64,000 bases of DNA from Vicia villosa (GCF_029867415.1 NW_026705298.1:558001-622000), one strand, 5' to 3'; positions 1-12,471 are shown, numbered from the stretch's first letter. The notes: a model not told the origin generated them from the letters alone. Numbers and translations are program-made.

Positions 1-1134
1 TTTGTTGGAAAATTGATGTGTGAAACTTATTTTTTGATCAAATCTTTTCATAAAACTCAACCAAATCCCATGTGCACGAATTTTCCCATGTGTTAAACAT
101 GCTTGGGCATCAAGATATGATTTAAAATTAAATTCCACATGCATTTTAATATTTGTAACCATTTATTTTAATTAAATCAACTTTTAATTGAATTAAAAAT
201 AAAGATAAATAAAATAAAAATAATGGATGCATGGAATTAGACTTGGAGACCCCTAATATGCTTAGGAACAAGTTTGGGTTAAAATAATGCAAGCCCTTTT
301 GGAGATTTCTTGAGTTTGGTCAATATGATTTTTGTGCCTATCCATCATTTTCCCCAACTTTGGACACATCTAACTTCTTCATACTAAATGGAAAAAATGA
401 TTTCTTGGACATTTTGGAAAGCTTGAAGAATCCTCTAACCAATGCCTTTGACCTCATATCAATTTGATTTTTAGAACTCAAGTTATGATTTTTTGAAGTT
501 AAGGGCTTTTTGTTGACTTTCCAAAATGACCTATAATGTATGAGGTCATAACTCCCAAACCATTGACCTTTGAACTTTGATTCTTGGACCATTGGATAGA
601 GGGATAAATTCCCCTCAAAGTGAGCTTTGGTGGGAATTTTTCTGATGAAGCATGAATATTTGATGAATTTTCAAAGTTTAGTTGACTTTTTTTTCAGTTC
701 ATACCAAAAATAGTAACTTTCAACTTTTGACTTTTCTGATCTTTCCTGGCTTCATCATGATCAACCCTTGATCAAATGATGATTTTGAGGTCATGAGGAT
801 GTTGTTGACCAAATACCTTGAATTTTGACTATGTATTGACTTGAAATGACCATTTTGCCCCTAGGAATCGACTGTTGACCTAATTGACTTTTGGGCACCT
901 AAACTTGCTCTGATTGGCATGAAATTTGACATGGGGATACTTGTGAAAATTTGTGGCCATATTCAATCACCTTGGGTCATTGATTAGTCCATTTCCCTCA
1001 CACAAAATGAAACCCTAAATCCTTTAAGAAATGCCTGAATCTCTCTGATGAATTCTTATAGATTTGGTGAACCTGTGGAGACCTTATGAATCAAATTATC
1101 ATAAAATAGAGAGGGCAAATTTTGGGGTACAACA
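1..1134 (-). mobile_element. 3' LTR of element A (partial)
   Basis: It matches 15085-16215 with few changes. On the minus strand it begins TGTTGTACCCCAAAATTTGC at 1134 and runs out of the window at base 1, so only the U3 part is seen. It is A/T-rich and non-coding; the short ORFs in it have no support. Confidence 0.93.
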
Positions 1135-1146
1135 GCTGCCCCTATT
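1135..1146 (-). other. Polypurine tract of element A
   Basis: The minus-strand sequence AATAGGGGCAGC lies directly upstream of the 3' LTR start. The same tract sits before the 3' LTR of element B (36697-36708), and a related one precedes the LTR of D. It primes plus-strand DNA synthesis. Confidence 0.85.
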
Positions 1147-2939
1147 CAATTTTCTTCAACCTGATGATTTAGAGTGGTTCGTCTGCCACTCGTGATTCGA
1201 AGGTGGAAGTGAATTGAATACTGATTACTGAGAAATTTGCACTCGCCGGTGCGTCTGCTGAGATAACTATCGGAGATGGGCTTAGAGATGCCACCTGAAA
1301 TTCTTTCGTTTCGGCGAAAGGTTACATTTGATGTCTCTGTTTCGGCAAAGATAATCTTTCGTTTCGGCGAACATATGAGATATATTTAAAGTCTTCGTTT
1401 CGGCGAAGATAATCCTTCATTTCGGTGAAGATAAACCGTCGTTTCGGTAAACAGAAAAGATATGTTTGACGTCTTCGTTTCGGCGAAGGTAATCTGTCGT
1501 TTCGGCGAACGGAAAAGATATGTTTGACGTCTTCGTTTCGGCGAAGGTAATCCGTCGTTTCGGCGAACGGAAAAGATATGTTTGACGTCTTCGTTTCGGC
1601 GAAGGTAATCCGTCGTTTCGGCGAACGGAAAAGATAACATTTAATGTCTTCGTTCGGCGAAGGTGATCCGTCGTTTCGGCGAACGGAAAAGATATGTGAT
1701 GTTTTCGTTTCAGCGAAGATAATCCTTCGTTTCGGCGAACAGATATGATATTAAGATCTAAACCTGTAGAAAAAACAAATAGAGATTTCGCAAAGACATG
1801 ATGCATGAAAATGTATGGCGTCTCTAAAATGACCAAAAATATGCTATAAATACTAAACATGCAAATGCATATGATGCCATGATGTATGTGTGCATTATGA
1901 ATACGGAGCGTATCAGCAGCCTCTAGTTTAGAGAAAATAAATCTCTGTTGGAGATGATGAACATTGTTATTGGTTCAGAATTGACTGTGCGAAGAGACCC
2001 TGTCGTTTGCTAGAATGCACTCAGCTGGGGATTTCTGCTTGGAGATAGAAGTGATTAGGATGAATCGATTAATCGTTGTACTTCTGCTGGAGAAATGATA
2101 TCTTGGAGGTCTGACCAAATTGCAGACGTGCGCTGTTACTCTGGAATGATCTTTGTTGGAGAAGCAGTTTGTTGGACTTCTACAATGTTTGGAGAAATAA
2201 GCTTCGTTGGGGAATAGATTCCGTTGGGGAATACTGTTGAGTGCATTGTGGAGAGGAAATAAGCCTCGGAAGGGATGATCAAACCCTAATTGCTGAGAAA
2301 TCCACTGGGGAAGATGATTATGTTTGTCAGAAATCCTTGTCTTGCTGGGGAGGATGGTTATATCGTCATGATTTCCTCAAACTGCCAGAAAGTAATTCCT
2401 TGACAGAAAGGGGAATATAATGGCTGACAAGTAATTTCTTTTCTGCTTGCGTTGTAGAAGTACATAGTCGACCTGAACATCATCCTTTCACCCGCAGTCT
2501 TTTGTAATCTCTGTTCCCTTTTTCCTCATATTCTGTTTGTTATTATTTTTTAATCATATTCAAAAATGCATAAATTCAATCAATATGAGTATTGGACGTT
2601 TGTGTAATCAAAACAGAGAAAATAAACAGATTGTGAAATTGAAGAACTTTATTGGATATGGCCTATAAAACAGGCAAATTGTATACAACGAGACTTAAAT
2701 CCTAGTAAGAGGAAGTAGTCGTAAAAAACAAAAATAAATACAATGAAAAACAGCTAGTGTGAAATGATCCTGTCGAATTCAACTTATGCTATTGCTATTA
2801 TATCTTCAAGCATCTCATCCCAAGCCTTTTGAAAGAAATCAATTGAACTGGTTGACGCCACTTGATAGTAAAACATAACTGTGGTAATAGAGTGATCGAA
2901 ATGGGACATAGTCATACGTTTTAATCCCTAACTTTTGCT
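1147..2939 (-). other. 3' untranslated region of element A
   Basis: About 1.8 kb lies between the hairpin array after pol and the PPT. It contains a 58-bp minisatellite (separate entry). The first 120 bp next to the PPT are shared with element B (36709-36830). The part from about 1900 to 2500 resembles B near 38330-38600 only in short stretches. No long ORF or recognised domain is present. Confidence 0.7.
1290..1750 (-). repeat. 58-bp tandem repeat in the 3' UTR of A
   Basis: Copies ending in TGTTTGAC recur at 1470, 1528 and 1586, giving a 58-bp period, with degenerate copies on both sides. Each unit holds two near-copies of a CGTTTCGGCGAA core, so the unit is itself a diverged dimer. Because 58 is not a multiple of three, the open frames through it are artefacts. 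Variable tandem repeats are known in the 3' UTRs of Tat/Ogre elements and have been proposed as seeds of satellite DNA. Confidence 0.9.
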
Positions 2940-3111
2940 TGGACCGCCTTTTCAGGTTTTTAGTCCACCGAGATACCCTTTTTTGCCCAAGCCGCCTTTG
3001 CAGGTTTTCGACTTGCCGGGTGTACATCTTTTATATTTTATCCCTAATTTTTGCCCAAATCCTTTTGATTTGCCGGGATGACCTTATTTTTGCCTAGGTA
3101 CGTCGACCTAG
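2940..3111 (-). other. Array of four hairpins directly after the pol stop codon of A
   Basis: The arms on the plus strand are: 2940-2945/2962-2967 (TGGACC/AGTCCA, one wobble); 2988-2994/3009-3015 (CAAGCCG/CGACTTG, one wobble); 3056-3061/3067-3072 (CAAATC/GATTTG); 3094-3099/3106-3111 (CTAGGT/ACCTAG). In sense orientation the two longer loops share AAAACCTGAAAAGG or a close variant, and each hairpin is followed by GGCAAAAA or a near match. The stems differ but remain complementary. Element D has three more units in the same place. The function is unknown. Confidence 0.7.
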
Positions 3112-3120
3112 CGGGTCTGT

Positions 3121-6100
3121 TTATACGTAGTATCTTTTAACTATGTCCGCATTCACAGGGTGTGGAAAGTCTTCGCCGTCCATGGTAGTAAGTACCATGG
3201 CTCCTCCCGAAAATATATCTTTGACTACAAATGGTCCTTCGTACGTGGGAGTCCACTTGCCCCTGGGATCACCTTGCAGTAAGATAATGCGTTTTATTAC
3301 CAAGTCGCCGACCTGATACACCTGACGTTTAACCTTCTTATTGAATGCCTGTATCTTTCGTTTCTGATAAACCTACCCGTGACAAATAGCAGCAAGTCTC
3401 TTCTCATCAATCAAATTTAACTGGTCAAACCTTGTCTGTATCCAATCATCCTCATCTAAACCCGCATCTTTCATTATCCTTAGCGAAGGAATCTGAACTT
3501 CTACAGGCAGGACCGCTTCTACACCATAAACAAGAGAGAATGGAGATGCCCCAGTTGAAGTACGTGCCGATGTGCGATAACCATGGAGAGCAAAGGGTAA
3601 CATCTCGTGCCAATCCTTGTAAGTCACCACCATATTCTGTATGATCTTCTTTATGTTCTTGTTGGCGGCTTCCACTGCGCCGTTCATCTTCGATCGGTAT
3701 GGAGAGGAATTATGATGCTTAATCTTATACTGCATGCATAATTCAGTAACCATAGTATTGTTTAGATTTGAACCGTTATCCGTAATGATCCTTTCGGGTA
3801 CACCGTATCGACAAATGATGTTATTTTTGATAAACCTGGTAACCACATTCTTGGTGACAGATGCGTATGAAGCTGCCTCTACCCATTTCGTGAAGTAATC
3901 AATAGCAACAAGGATGAAATGGTGACCATTTGAAGCTGTAGGTCTAATTTCTCCAATCATATCAATGCCCCACATTGCAAAGGGCCACGGAGCGGTCAAA
4001 ACATTTAAAGGCACCGAAGGCACGTGAACCTTGTCGGCATAGATCTGGCATTTGTGGCATGCTTTGGAATATTTGTGACAATCGGATTCTAAACCGGACC
4101 AATAATATCCTGCTCTAAGGATCTTCTTAGCCATCGTATGTCCGCTTGAATGAGTACCAAATGCACCTTCATGTATTTCTTCCAGAATCTTCCTTGCTTC
4201 CTTCTCATCCACACATCGGAGCAAAGTTGAGTCATGATTACGCTTATATAAAACTTCACCACTTATCATAAATTTAGCTGCAAACCTCCTTAAGAACTTC
4301 TTATCATTGATAGAGGCCCCTTCGGGATAAGTTTGTGACTCTAGATACTTCTTCACATCATAAAACAAAGGCTTAATTTCTGGTCCCTCAACCTCTATCT
4401 CGTTGCAAAATGCTGGTTCATCAGATCTTTCAATAATAACTAGAGGAGCCTCATTATCCCACCTGACTTGGAACATGGACGACATAGTATCCAAAGCGTC
4501 TGCCAACTGATTATCTTCACGCGGTATATGCTCAAAGGTAATATCTTCGAAATATGGGATCAAAGTCAACACATAATCACGATACGGGATGAGCTTCTCA
4601 TTCTTTGTATCCCAATCTCCTCTAATCTGACTAACTACCAAGGCAGAATCTCCATACACGTTTAGGAATTTGATTCTCATATCAATAGCAGCCTTGATAC
4701 CTAGAATGCACGCTTCATACTCGGCCATATTATTCGTACAATCAAAACATAGTCTTGCAGTAAACGGCGTATGACCACCTTTAGGAGAGGTAATCACAAC
4801 ACCAATACCATTACCAAACATATTAGAGGCTCCATCGAAAACCATAGTCCATCGGGATCCCTTTTCAGGTCCTTCCTCTGGTCCAGGCTGTTCATAGTCA
4901 GTAACAAGCATTATATCTTCATCAGGGAATTCAAAATTCATAGACTGATAATCATCCACTGGTTGATGAGCCAAATGATCGGCGAGAATACTTCCTTTGA
5001 TCGCCTTTTGTGTGGTGTACTGGATGTCATATTCTGTCAAAATCATCTGCCATCTTGCAATTCATCCGGAAAGAGCTGGTTTGTCGAACACATACTTGAT
5101 GGGATCCATTTTAGAAATCAATAAAGTGGTATGGTTCAACATATACTGTCTTAGTCGGCGAGCAGCCCAAGCCAAAGCACAGCAAGTTTTCTCGAGCAGT
5201 GAGTATCTTGTTTCACAGTCGGTAAACTTTTTGCTAAGGTAGTATATTGCATGCTCTTTTCGACCAGACTCGTCATGTTGTCCCAATACACACCCCATTG
5301 AATTCTCTAATACTGTTAAGTACATTATCAATGGTCTTCCTTCAACTGGTGGTATCAGAATCGGAGGTTCTTGTAAATACTCCTTGATCTTATCAAAAGC
5401 TGTTTGGCAGTCGTCATTCCATTTCACTGCTTGATCTTTCTTCAATAACTTGAAGATTGGTTCACAAGTAGCGGTCAAGTGGGAGATAAATCTTACGATG
5501 TAATTCAAACGTCCTAAGAAACCTCTAACTTCTTTCTCTGACTTAGGGGCTGGCATTTCCTGAATAGCCTTCACTTTTGCTGGATCCACCTCAATACCTT
5601 TGTTACTGACTATGAAACCAAGAAGCTTCCCTGATCTTACTCCAAACGTACACTTATTCGGATTCAACCTTAACCGGAATTTGATCAACCTATCAAACAG
5701 TTTCTGCAGATAAACCAAGTGCTCGTCTTCGTCTTGTGATTTGGCAATCATATCATCAACATATACCTCTATCTCTTTGTGTATCATATCATGGAAAAGA
5801 GTAACCATAGCGCGCTGATAAGTTGCCCCTGCATTCTTCAATCCAAAAGGCATAACCTTGTAACAGAAAGTGCCCCAAGGAGTGATGAAAGTAGTCTTTG
5901 CCATGTCCTCGGGTGCCATCTTAATTTGATTGTAACCTGAGAATCCATCCATGAAAGAGAAAACCTTGGCACGGGCCGTATTGTCGACCAGAACATCTAT
6001 ATGAGGAAGCGGAAAATCATCTTTCGGACTAGCTTTATTCAAATCTCTGTAGTCAACACACATTCGAACTTTACCATCCTTCTTCGGTACAGGTACGATA

Positions 6101-6601
6101 TTAGCCATCCATGGTGGGTAAGATATCACAGCTAAGAAACCGGCCTCAAGCTGCTTCTTGACTTCAATCTTGATCTTCTCCGACATATCGGGATGCATTC
6201 TTCGAAGTTTCTGCTTAATCGCATGACATCCTTCTTTTAAAGGTAACCTATGCACAACTATATTTGTATCCAAACCTGGCATGTCCTCATATGACCAGGC
6301 AAAAATATCCACATACTTTCTCAACATTTCTACTAGTCTTGCCTTCACACCATTCTCCAAAGCTGCTCCAATCTTGATTTCTTTTGGTGATTCTTTGGTA
6401 CCAAGATTGATAACCTCTAAATCTTCTTGATGCGGTTGGATGACTCTTTCTTCCTGTTTCAACATTCTCTCTATTTCCTCTGGAATTTCAGGTGTATCAT
6501 CCTCTTCATCATCTTCTCCCTCAGCTTGATAGATCGGATTTTCAAAGTCATAATAAGCAATAGCATAGTTGTTATCAACGTGATCCGGAGTGATTGCGGA
6601 T
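3121..6601 (-). pseudogene. pol: pol of element A (RT, RNase H, archaeal-type RNase H, integrase)
   Basis: This is the Ogre ORF3, read in one frame from the predicted splice acceptor. In order it holds: reverse transcriptase with VDYRDLNKA, MPFGLKNAGATYQ and the catalytic YVDDM (near 5750-5770); a Ty3-type RNase H (about 5380-5120); a second, archaeal-type RNase H starting VFDGAS with NNMAEYEA, YGDSALV and a final ADAL (about 4850-4470); integrase with an HHCC zinc finger (HEGAFGTH, CHKCQ), the DDE residues in WGID, ITDNGS and NGAVEAANK, and a C-terminal region ending near KRYYV. Two in-frame stops break it: TGA at 5062-5064 (a CGA arginine codon by comparison) and TAG at 3373-3375 (CAG, glutamine, in element D). 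Otherwise it is full length, so inactivation is recent. Confidence 0.93.
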
Positions 6602-6861
6602 CTGCGAGTGAATTGTGTGTGGGTGTAAGAAAACATAGCTATTTGAAAGTAAATAAAATAAAAAAGATAGAGAGCGCAAAATTTGAATCCAAAAATGTCC
6701 AATACTTTATTGAATGAAAATATGCTTTATGAAATGACAAACCCTAACAAACGAGTCATTATGCCTCGGGCATGACATAAGACTTTAAAGTTTTATTGGA
6801 ATACAAAAGGGAAATAAAAAAGAAAACTTGAAACTAAAGATAAAACTGGAACAGCGATTAC
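6602..6861 (-). other. Predicted intron between gag-pro and pol of A
   Basis: The gag-pro frame ends at a TAA (6858-6860), and pol is in a different frame with no good start codon near its conserved part. On the minus strand a GTAATC donor begins at 6861. A pyrimidine-rich tract ending TCGCAG closes at 6602, with a branch-like CTTAC at 6625-6629. Removing these 260 nt joins the two frames exactly: a split Glu codon, then SAITPDH. Ogre elements are known to splice an intron at this position. The exact sites here are my prediction; another AG (in ATAGCTATG) lies upstream. Confidence 0.6.
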
Positions 6862-9800
6862 TCCTGACTGAAGGAGAAGGGGATAATGTCTTCGGTCTTC
6901 CAGTTCTTCAACCCTCCGCTAATAGTAGGAAAAATCCATTTGTCAATATCACAGTCACTGTCAGAATCCTCAATAGCATTAATATGATCTTTCTGAACTC
7001 CATTGCTGGTGATGTGAACGGTGCGAGACTTCCTAATTTCTTTCTGAGCTTTAGAGGAGAAACCCAAACCAAACCTGCCAGATGTGTAAGGATAATCGGG
7101 AAGTTGACCCCAAATAGTACAGCCATTCTCGTCAATATTACTGTTCTTCATCGCCTTCTCAGCATCCCTTAAAGAAGCCATTGTTGGAGGAGGCCTAGTG
7201 ATCTTAGGAATACGGGGAGCCGACTTCTCCACTGTATAAGGAATCGCCTCAAAAGTATGACAAGGAGTTTCGACATATTCTCCACCCACTTCTACATATT
7301 TGAAAGTACTAGCATTGCTGACGACAAACTCTTCTTCGCCACAGATGGTGACAACCTTTCCATCCACGGGAAACCTCAATTTCTGATGCAACGAAGAGAC
7401 CACAGCTCCAGAGCCATGAATCCAAGGACGCCCAAGCAGACAGGAATAAGCTGGACGAATGTCCATCACATAGAACACGCAGTCGAACACTTCTGAGCCT
7501 ATCTTAATAGGCAACTCAATTTCTCCTGCAACCACACCTTTTGCACCGTCGTAGGCACGCACAACAATATCACTAGGCTTCAATTCTGCACCACTACAGT
7601 CAAGCTTGTCAAGCGCACTTTTCGGCATTACATTCAAGGAAGAACCATTGTCTATCAGCACGTGAGAAAGTGTTGTGCCCTCACACTCAATAGAAATATA
7701 CAGTGCTTTGTTATGATCCCTTTTAGCTGGAGTCAAATCAGCGTCAGAGAAACCCAAATTGTTTTCGGCTGTCAAATGAGCAATGCGATGTTCAAACTGA
7801 GTAGTGGAGATTTGTGGCGGAACATGAGCATTCTTCAAGAACTTCAACATAGCTTGGGCATGAGCCTCAGAACACAGCAATAAGGACAACATATAAATTT
7901 TTGATGGAGTATGCCCCAACTGTTCAACAATATCGTAATCACTCTTGCGAATGATCTTCAACATTTCCTCCATGTCTTGTTGAGAGGAGTCTTCTACTAC
8001 AGTCTTGGCAGGCGCTGCTTATATGGGTTCCAACACGGGACCTTTGCCCCTATCTTCAACAGATGATTTGACAGGTGTGGGAGAGAACACCATGCCACTC
8101 CGAGTAACCTTGCTAGTACCAGTAATGTCGTCGATTTCACCGCCCAAGGGTGTTTGCTTGACACCGTTAATGAAAACATCGCCTCCGTAATTCCACGGGA
8201 TAGCTTTTTCTGAGGAATATGGGACAGGCCCAGGATTAGTGATAATTAGAGGAGGTGCCCTAGGACCAGAGACAATCCCTAAAGGCCCGTCATGGGTAAT
8301 TCTCACGGGGGTCTTTGCATCATTTCTCATAATTCCTTCAGAAGTGATCTTCACAGGTGCCTTAGAGTTGGTGACAACAGACACATCTTCTAAACCCAAA
8401 TCCTCAGATGCTCTCAGGATTGGAAATTTCTTTTCAAATAGAATGGTACAACGATCCAACAAACTCTGAATACCCATCTTCAACTTCCAACAACCATTAG
8501 ACTGAGACTCACAACGATAAAAATCTTGAGCACAACCTGGAAATAAACCAGCTTCCAATAATTGTCTTTTCACAACAGGTAATGGGGTGGTCAGATCCCC
8601 CACAACAGCAACATAGGAAATATTGTCGACAACATTGACGGTCTTGCTATGATCGAGCATGGGAGCAGTAATCACATTAGGGCCGGTAGGAGGATCAAAC
8701 TCAATGTCACCCGCCTCAATCATATCTTGAATTTTATTTTTGAGTGCCCAACAATTATTTGTATCGTGACCAGGACTGTCAGAATGATAGGCACACCTTG
8801 CCCTAGGGTCATACAGAGGAGAAGAAGTATCGGGATTTCGTGGGGGATCCCTCAAAGTAATCAAGTTTCCTTTCAACATGTGTTGTAGTGCTTGATCATA
8901 TGTCATGTTGATTTTCGTGTACTGACGAGGTGGTCGATACTGCCTGCGCTGAGTATTCCTTTGTGGTGATTGTGTGGCAGTAGAAATGTGCACTGCTCCA
9001 ACAGACTGATTGTAGCTTTTCCTTGGAGTACTCCTTGAACCAAAGACAACATTTGTTTCACTTTTCCCTTGATAAGTTTTCTTAGTGCCTGAAGAGGTAG
9101 CAGCTTAAATCTTCCCACTCTTAATTCCACTCTCAATGCGTTCGCCTGTCAGGATCAAATTGGTGAAACTGGCTGATGAATTCCCAATCAGATAAGTGAA
9201 GTAAGGTCCGGTCAGAGTGCCCATAAACAGATCAACCAACTCTCTATCAGCTAAAGGGGGTTGAACTCTAGCAGCCAAATCTCTCCACTTCTGAGCATAC
9301 TCCTTGAAACTTTCCTTAGCGCCCATAGTCATATTCTGCAGCTGCACTCGAGTGGGTGTCAACTCAGAATTATATGAATAATGATCATAGAATGCCCTTG
9401 CCAAGTCAGCCCAACTGTTGATGCGAGACCCTTCTAATTGATAGTACCATTCTAACTGAGATCCAGACAAACTTTCCTGAAAGAAATGGATCCAAAGTTT
9501 CTGATCAGGCGTGTACGGCTGAATCTTTCGAACATAAGACCTCAAATGCATTTTTGGACAAGAAACTCCATCGTACTTAGCAAATGTCGGAGCTGTGAAT
9601 TTCTTAGGGATCACTATGTCAGATACCAAACCCTAGTCTTCAAAATTCAAACCAGCCATCTTCTGAGTTTCCATAGCCAACAACCTTTCTTCCAGCAATC
9701 TCATTTGTTCATTAGCAGGAGGGTACTGATTGTACCAATCTTCTTCTTCTTCCTCATGGTGAATAGAGCCTTGAGCACCCTTGGTACTGCCTCCCTCAGG

Positions 9801-10049
9801 TTTCTCCTCTTCAGAATGGTCACTCCGTTCTTCCTCTAAACCCTCAATCTTGATAACCTTCTTGACTGGAGTTCTGAACCTCCTGCCCATGTTGATGAAG
9901 CCAATGGTCTTCTTCTTCTTCTTCTTCTTCTTCTCCTTTTCAGCCAAAAGAGATTTCAGTTCTGCTTGCCCCTTGGTGAGACTCGCAATAGCCTCTTGGA
10001 ACTGAGCGTTCTGAGTTTGAAGCTCTTGCATAGTCATTTGAGCGGCCAT
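6862..10049 (-). pseudogene. gag-pro: gag-pro (ORF2) of element A
   Basis: One frame encodes capsid/nucleocapsid and an aspartic protease. The start at 10047-10049 (MAAQMTM) is chosen because element B has a Met at the same position; upstream codons are unshared. Order: an N-terminal helical part with a lysine run (about 9930-9900); the capsid region (9629-9150); a cysteine/histidine knuckle CAYHSDSPGHDTNNC (near 8800-8755), an unusual C-x2-H-x5-H-x4-C; then a retropepsin with LIDNGSSLNVMP (near 7660-7625) and CLLGRPWIHG. Stops interrupt at 9630-9632 (TAG, Leu in B), 9105-9107 (TAA, Gln in B) and 8019-8021 (TAA). The protease part is otherwise open to 6858. Confidence 0.9.
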
Positions 10050-10333
10050 GACTGAAATAAACAGCCAGGAAGGGGTAAGATAATCTGAATCCGGAAGAAG
10101 AGAACTTGTCATGCAATGTTATGATGAATGATATGCGTATGCAATGATTTCAAGGACCATAGGATTTCAAATTTATTTTAAACCAAAGAAAAGAAACAAA
10201 GTGTTATTTAATAATTGAAATAGTTTTGATTGCCTCTCGGGCTTACAAGAAAAGGAAATAAAGACTTTAAACTTGCCCCTTGGGCTTACAAAGGAAATCA
10301 AAACATAAATGAAAATAACAACAAAGAAAATCT
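10050..10333 (-). other. Spacer between ORF1 and gag-pro of A
   Basis: About 280 bp. The gag-pro frame is open upstream of the chosen Met to 10112, but those codons are not shared with element B, which also has a short spacer here. I see no promoter or other feature. Confidence 0.6.
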
Positions 10334-11674
10334 TCATCTCTCCCAAGGACGTTTCACCCTCTTCTCGCTGATATAGGAGCTGATGCTTTGTTCACGGATG
10401 AGTTGTTGGTTGAGTTCCAAAATCTTCTTTTCACAAGCGTAGAGCTGAGCTTCAAAAGTATCTCTTTCCTCCTTTACCTGAATGTAAGCTTTTTACAGTT
10501 CTTCGAGATTAGTAGGCATATCTGGATGAAGTATAACTAAAGGAACATCTTCTTCATTTTCTGGTTCGATGATCACAGGTCTAACAGCACGATATGGCAT
10601 AGTGAGGCGTTGAGCGCGAGTCCGTACCCATCTGAGATAAAGCTCCCCGGGAATGTACTTCTTTGGTCCCCAAGTCTCTGTGTTAACTCTGTATACCTTG
10701 TTCCATGCCTGCTTAAACTTTTGACGGTTATCTTGAGGATCATTTTCATAGTTGAATACAATACCCTTAATCAAATTATCATGAGGACCATCATTTCGAG
10801 CATAACCAAACTGACGGAGAGCTAAGGATGGATTATAAGTGATACCACCTCTAATACCAAGCAGTGGGACATTTGGAAATTGTCCATAATGATCTATATA
10901 AGTAATGCCTTCCCGAGTTCGAGGACCCCAAAGAATATCTGAATTCGACAGTGACATCATCCTTTTAGACCAAGGACACCCCCATTCTGGTTTCAAAACT
11001 GTTTGAGGAAGATGTGAGATAAACCATTTGGATAATAGAGGTATGCAACACATGAGAGTCCCTCGCTCCTTGGTAGTGCGAGTATGAAGTGAATGTAGGA
11101 TATCTCCAAGCAAAGTGGGAACCGGGTTACGAGTCAGGAAGATGTTGATTGCACGTACATCGATGAAATTATCTGGATTAGGGAACAACACCAAACCATA
11201 AATCAAAAGAGCTAAGATTTCTTCAAACGCATGGTAGCTCATAGCATCCAAGAATAGTTGAGCTTTCTTATATAGAGATTCAGGAAGAAGCCCCTCAACT
11301 CCACTTCTCTTCACCCAAGTAATGTCAGATTTTCTTAATTGTAGGGCTGCTGCAATTCTTTCTGACTTCGGAGTAACTTCCAAACCAGTGAAGGGTACCT
11401 GATCCAAGATGGGTATACCAAGTATCCTAGAGAATTCTTCCAAAGTAGGCACCAATTGGTAATCGGGAAATGTGAAGCAATGATGCAAAGGGTCAAAGAA
11501 GTGAAACATGACTCTCATCATATCCTCATCAAATCCTGCAGAGACCAAACCAAGTAGATAACCATGTTTCTTGCGAAATTGAGATTTGTCAGGAACCTTT
11601 GAAACCAAAACCTTGAGTAGCGGAGGGATTCTTTTGAAGTTGATACAGACACAATTCTTAAGTGGGAGATCCAT
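10334..11674 (-). pseudogene. ORF1 of element A (Ogre ORF1, unknown function)
   Basis: The ATG is at 11672-11674, followed by 393 sense codons with no break. A TAA at 10493-10495 comes next, and the same frame then runs about 51 codons further to a TGA at 10334-10336. That tail (KAYIQVKEERDTFEAQL and on) is charged and heptad-like and aligns with the C-terminal coiled coil of ORF1 at 62440-63963, where a Lys codon stands at the stop. Shared core: FDP..HCFTFPDYQLVPTLEE, EAILALLIYGL..FP, NPVPTLLGD, IPLLSKWFISHLP. Such proteins are often annotated as plant-mobile-domain-like or DUF7745-like; that name is from memory. It is the hallmark extra ORF before gag in Ogre elements and its role is unknown. 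Confidence 0.85.
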
Positions 11675-12393
11675 ATCCTACAAAACAAAGCAAAGATGAA
11701 TTCCTAGATCCTTGAAAGGGTTAGTTATGATATGCAATGCTATGATGTCATGCTCAAGTATTTAACACACATAAACAAATCAAACAATGCCCTAGGTTTT
11801 AAAGGCTTGCATGAGTTTTAGGTTAGTACCCGCCCCAAACTTGCAGTTGGTTTAAACCTGTCCTAAAAGAGTAACCGGGTTCTGAATGTTCTCAATATCA
11901 CAGATCTTTCTCACAATGTTTGCTTCCACACGGCACCCTGACGGCCGGTTTAAACAAAAACGGAGTTGGATCTCAATGAGTGTAGCCTCGAGTATCAACC
12001 AATCTTGGTACATGCCAAAACCGATTATCTCGCTACGAGTTGTCTTATTGGCCAAGGTTTCAGTTTGACTAAGGTTCTATGGAAAAGTTAGTGCACTTAA
12101 CACCACGCGGTAGCCTGAACGTCATCCTTGATCTGCTATCAAGGGACGTCAGCACACACCAAAGTGTCGCAACTAACCATGACTATCGCTTCAACCACGT
12201 CAGAGCATGCAGGGCAGTTCCACGATATATTGTCATTTACCTAAACACTCAGTCCGGGTTAGGACTTTCACTCAAGCGTCTCTCCCAAACAACCCTTAAA
12301 AATAAAGCAGACAAATCAAACAAGTGAAAACATGTGGTGAAAGACCTAAACTTTAAGGTATACCCCTCTTTTAATTTTTTTGATTTTAGTAAG
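11675..12393 (-). other. 5' leader of element A between PBS and ORF1
   Basis: About 720 bp of non-coding sequence in the element's transcript. ORFs up to 82 codons occur on both strands with no recognisable domain. Element B has lost this whole segment. Confidence 0.7.
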
Positions 12394-12411
12394 TCCCCAG
12401 CAGAGTCGCCA
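12394..12411 (-). other. Primer binding site of element A (tRNA-Arg type)
   Basis: The minus strand reads TGGCGACTCTGCTGGGGA, separated from the LTR end (12416) by GAAC. The matching site of D2 at 61604-61621 is TGGCAACTCCACTGGGGA. Ogre elements are known to use tRNA-Arg; I could not align the tRNA itself. Confidence 0.85.
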
Positions 12412-12471
12412 GTTCTGTCATACGGTGAACTGACTGTTTATTTAAAAAATATTTAAAAATGTTGCGGTTGA

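Noticed and set aside
1386..1860. Long open frames through the 58-bp repeat of A
   Set aside because: They arise from a stop-free repeat unit that is open in several frames; 58 is not a multiple of three and no domain is present.
7997..8888. Plus-strand ORFs opposite gag-pro of A
   Set aside because: Antisense shadows of the real gag-pro frame.
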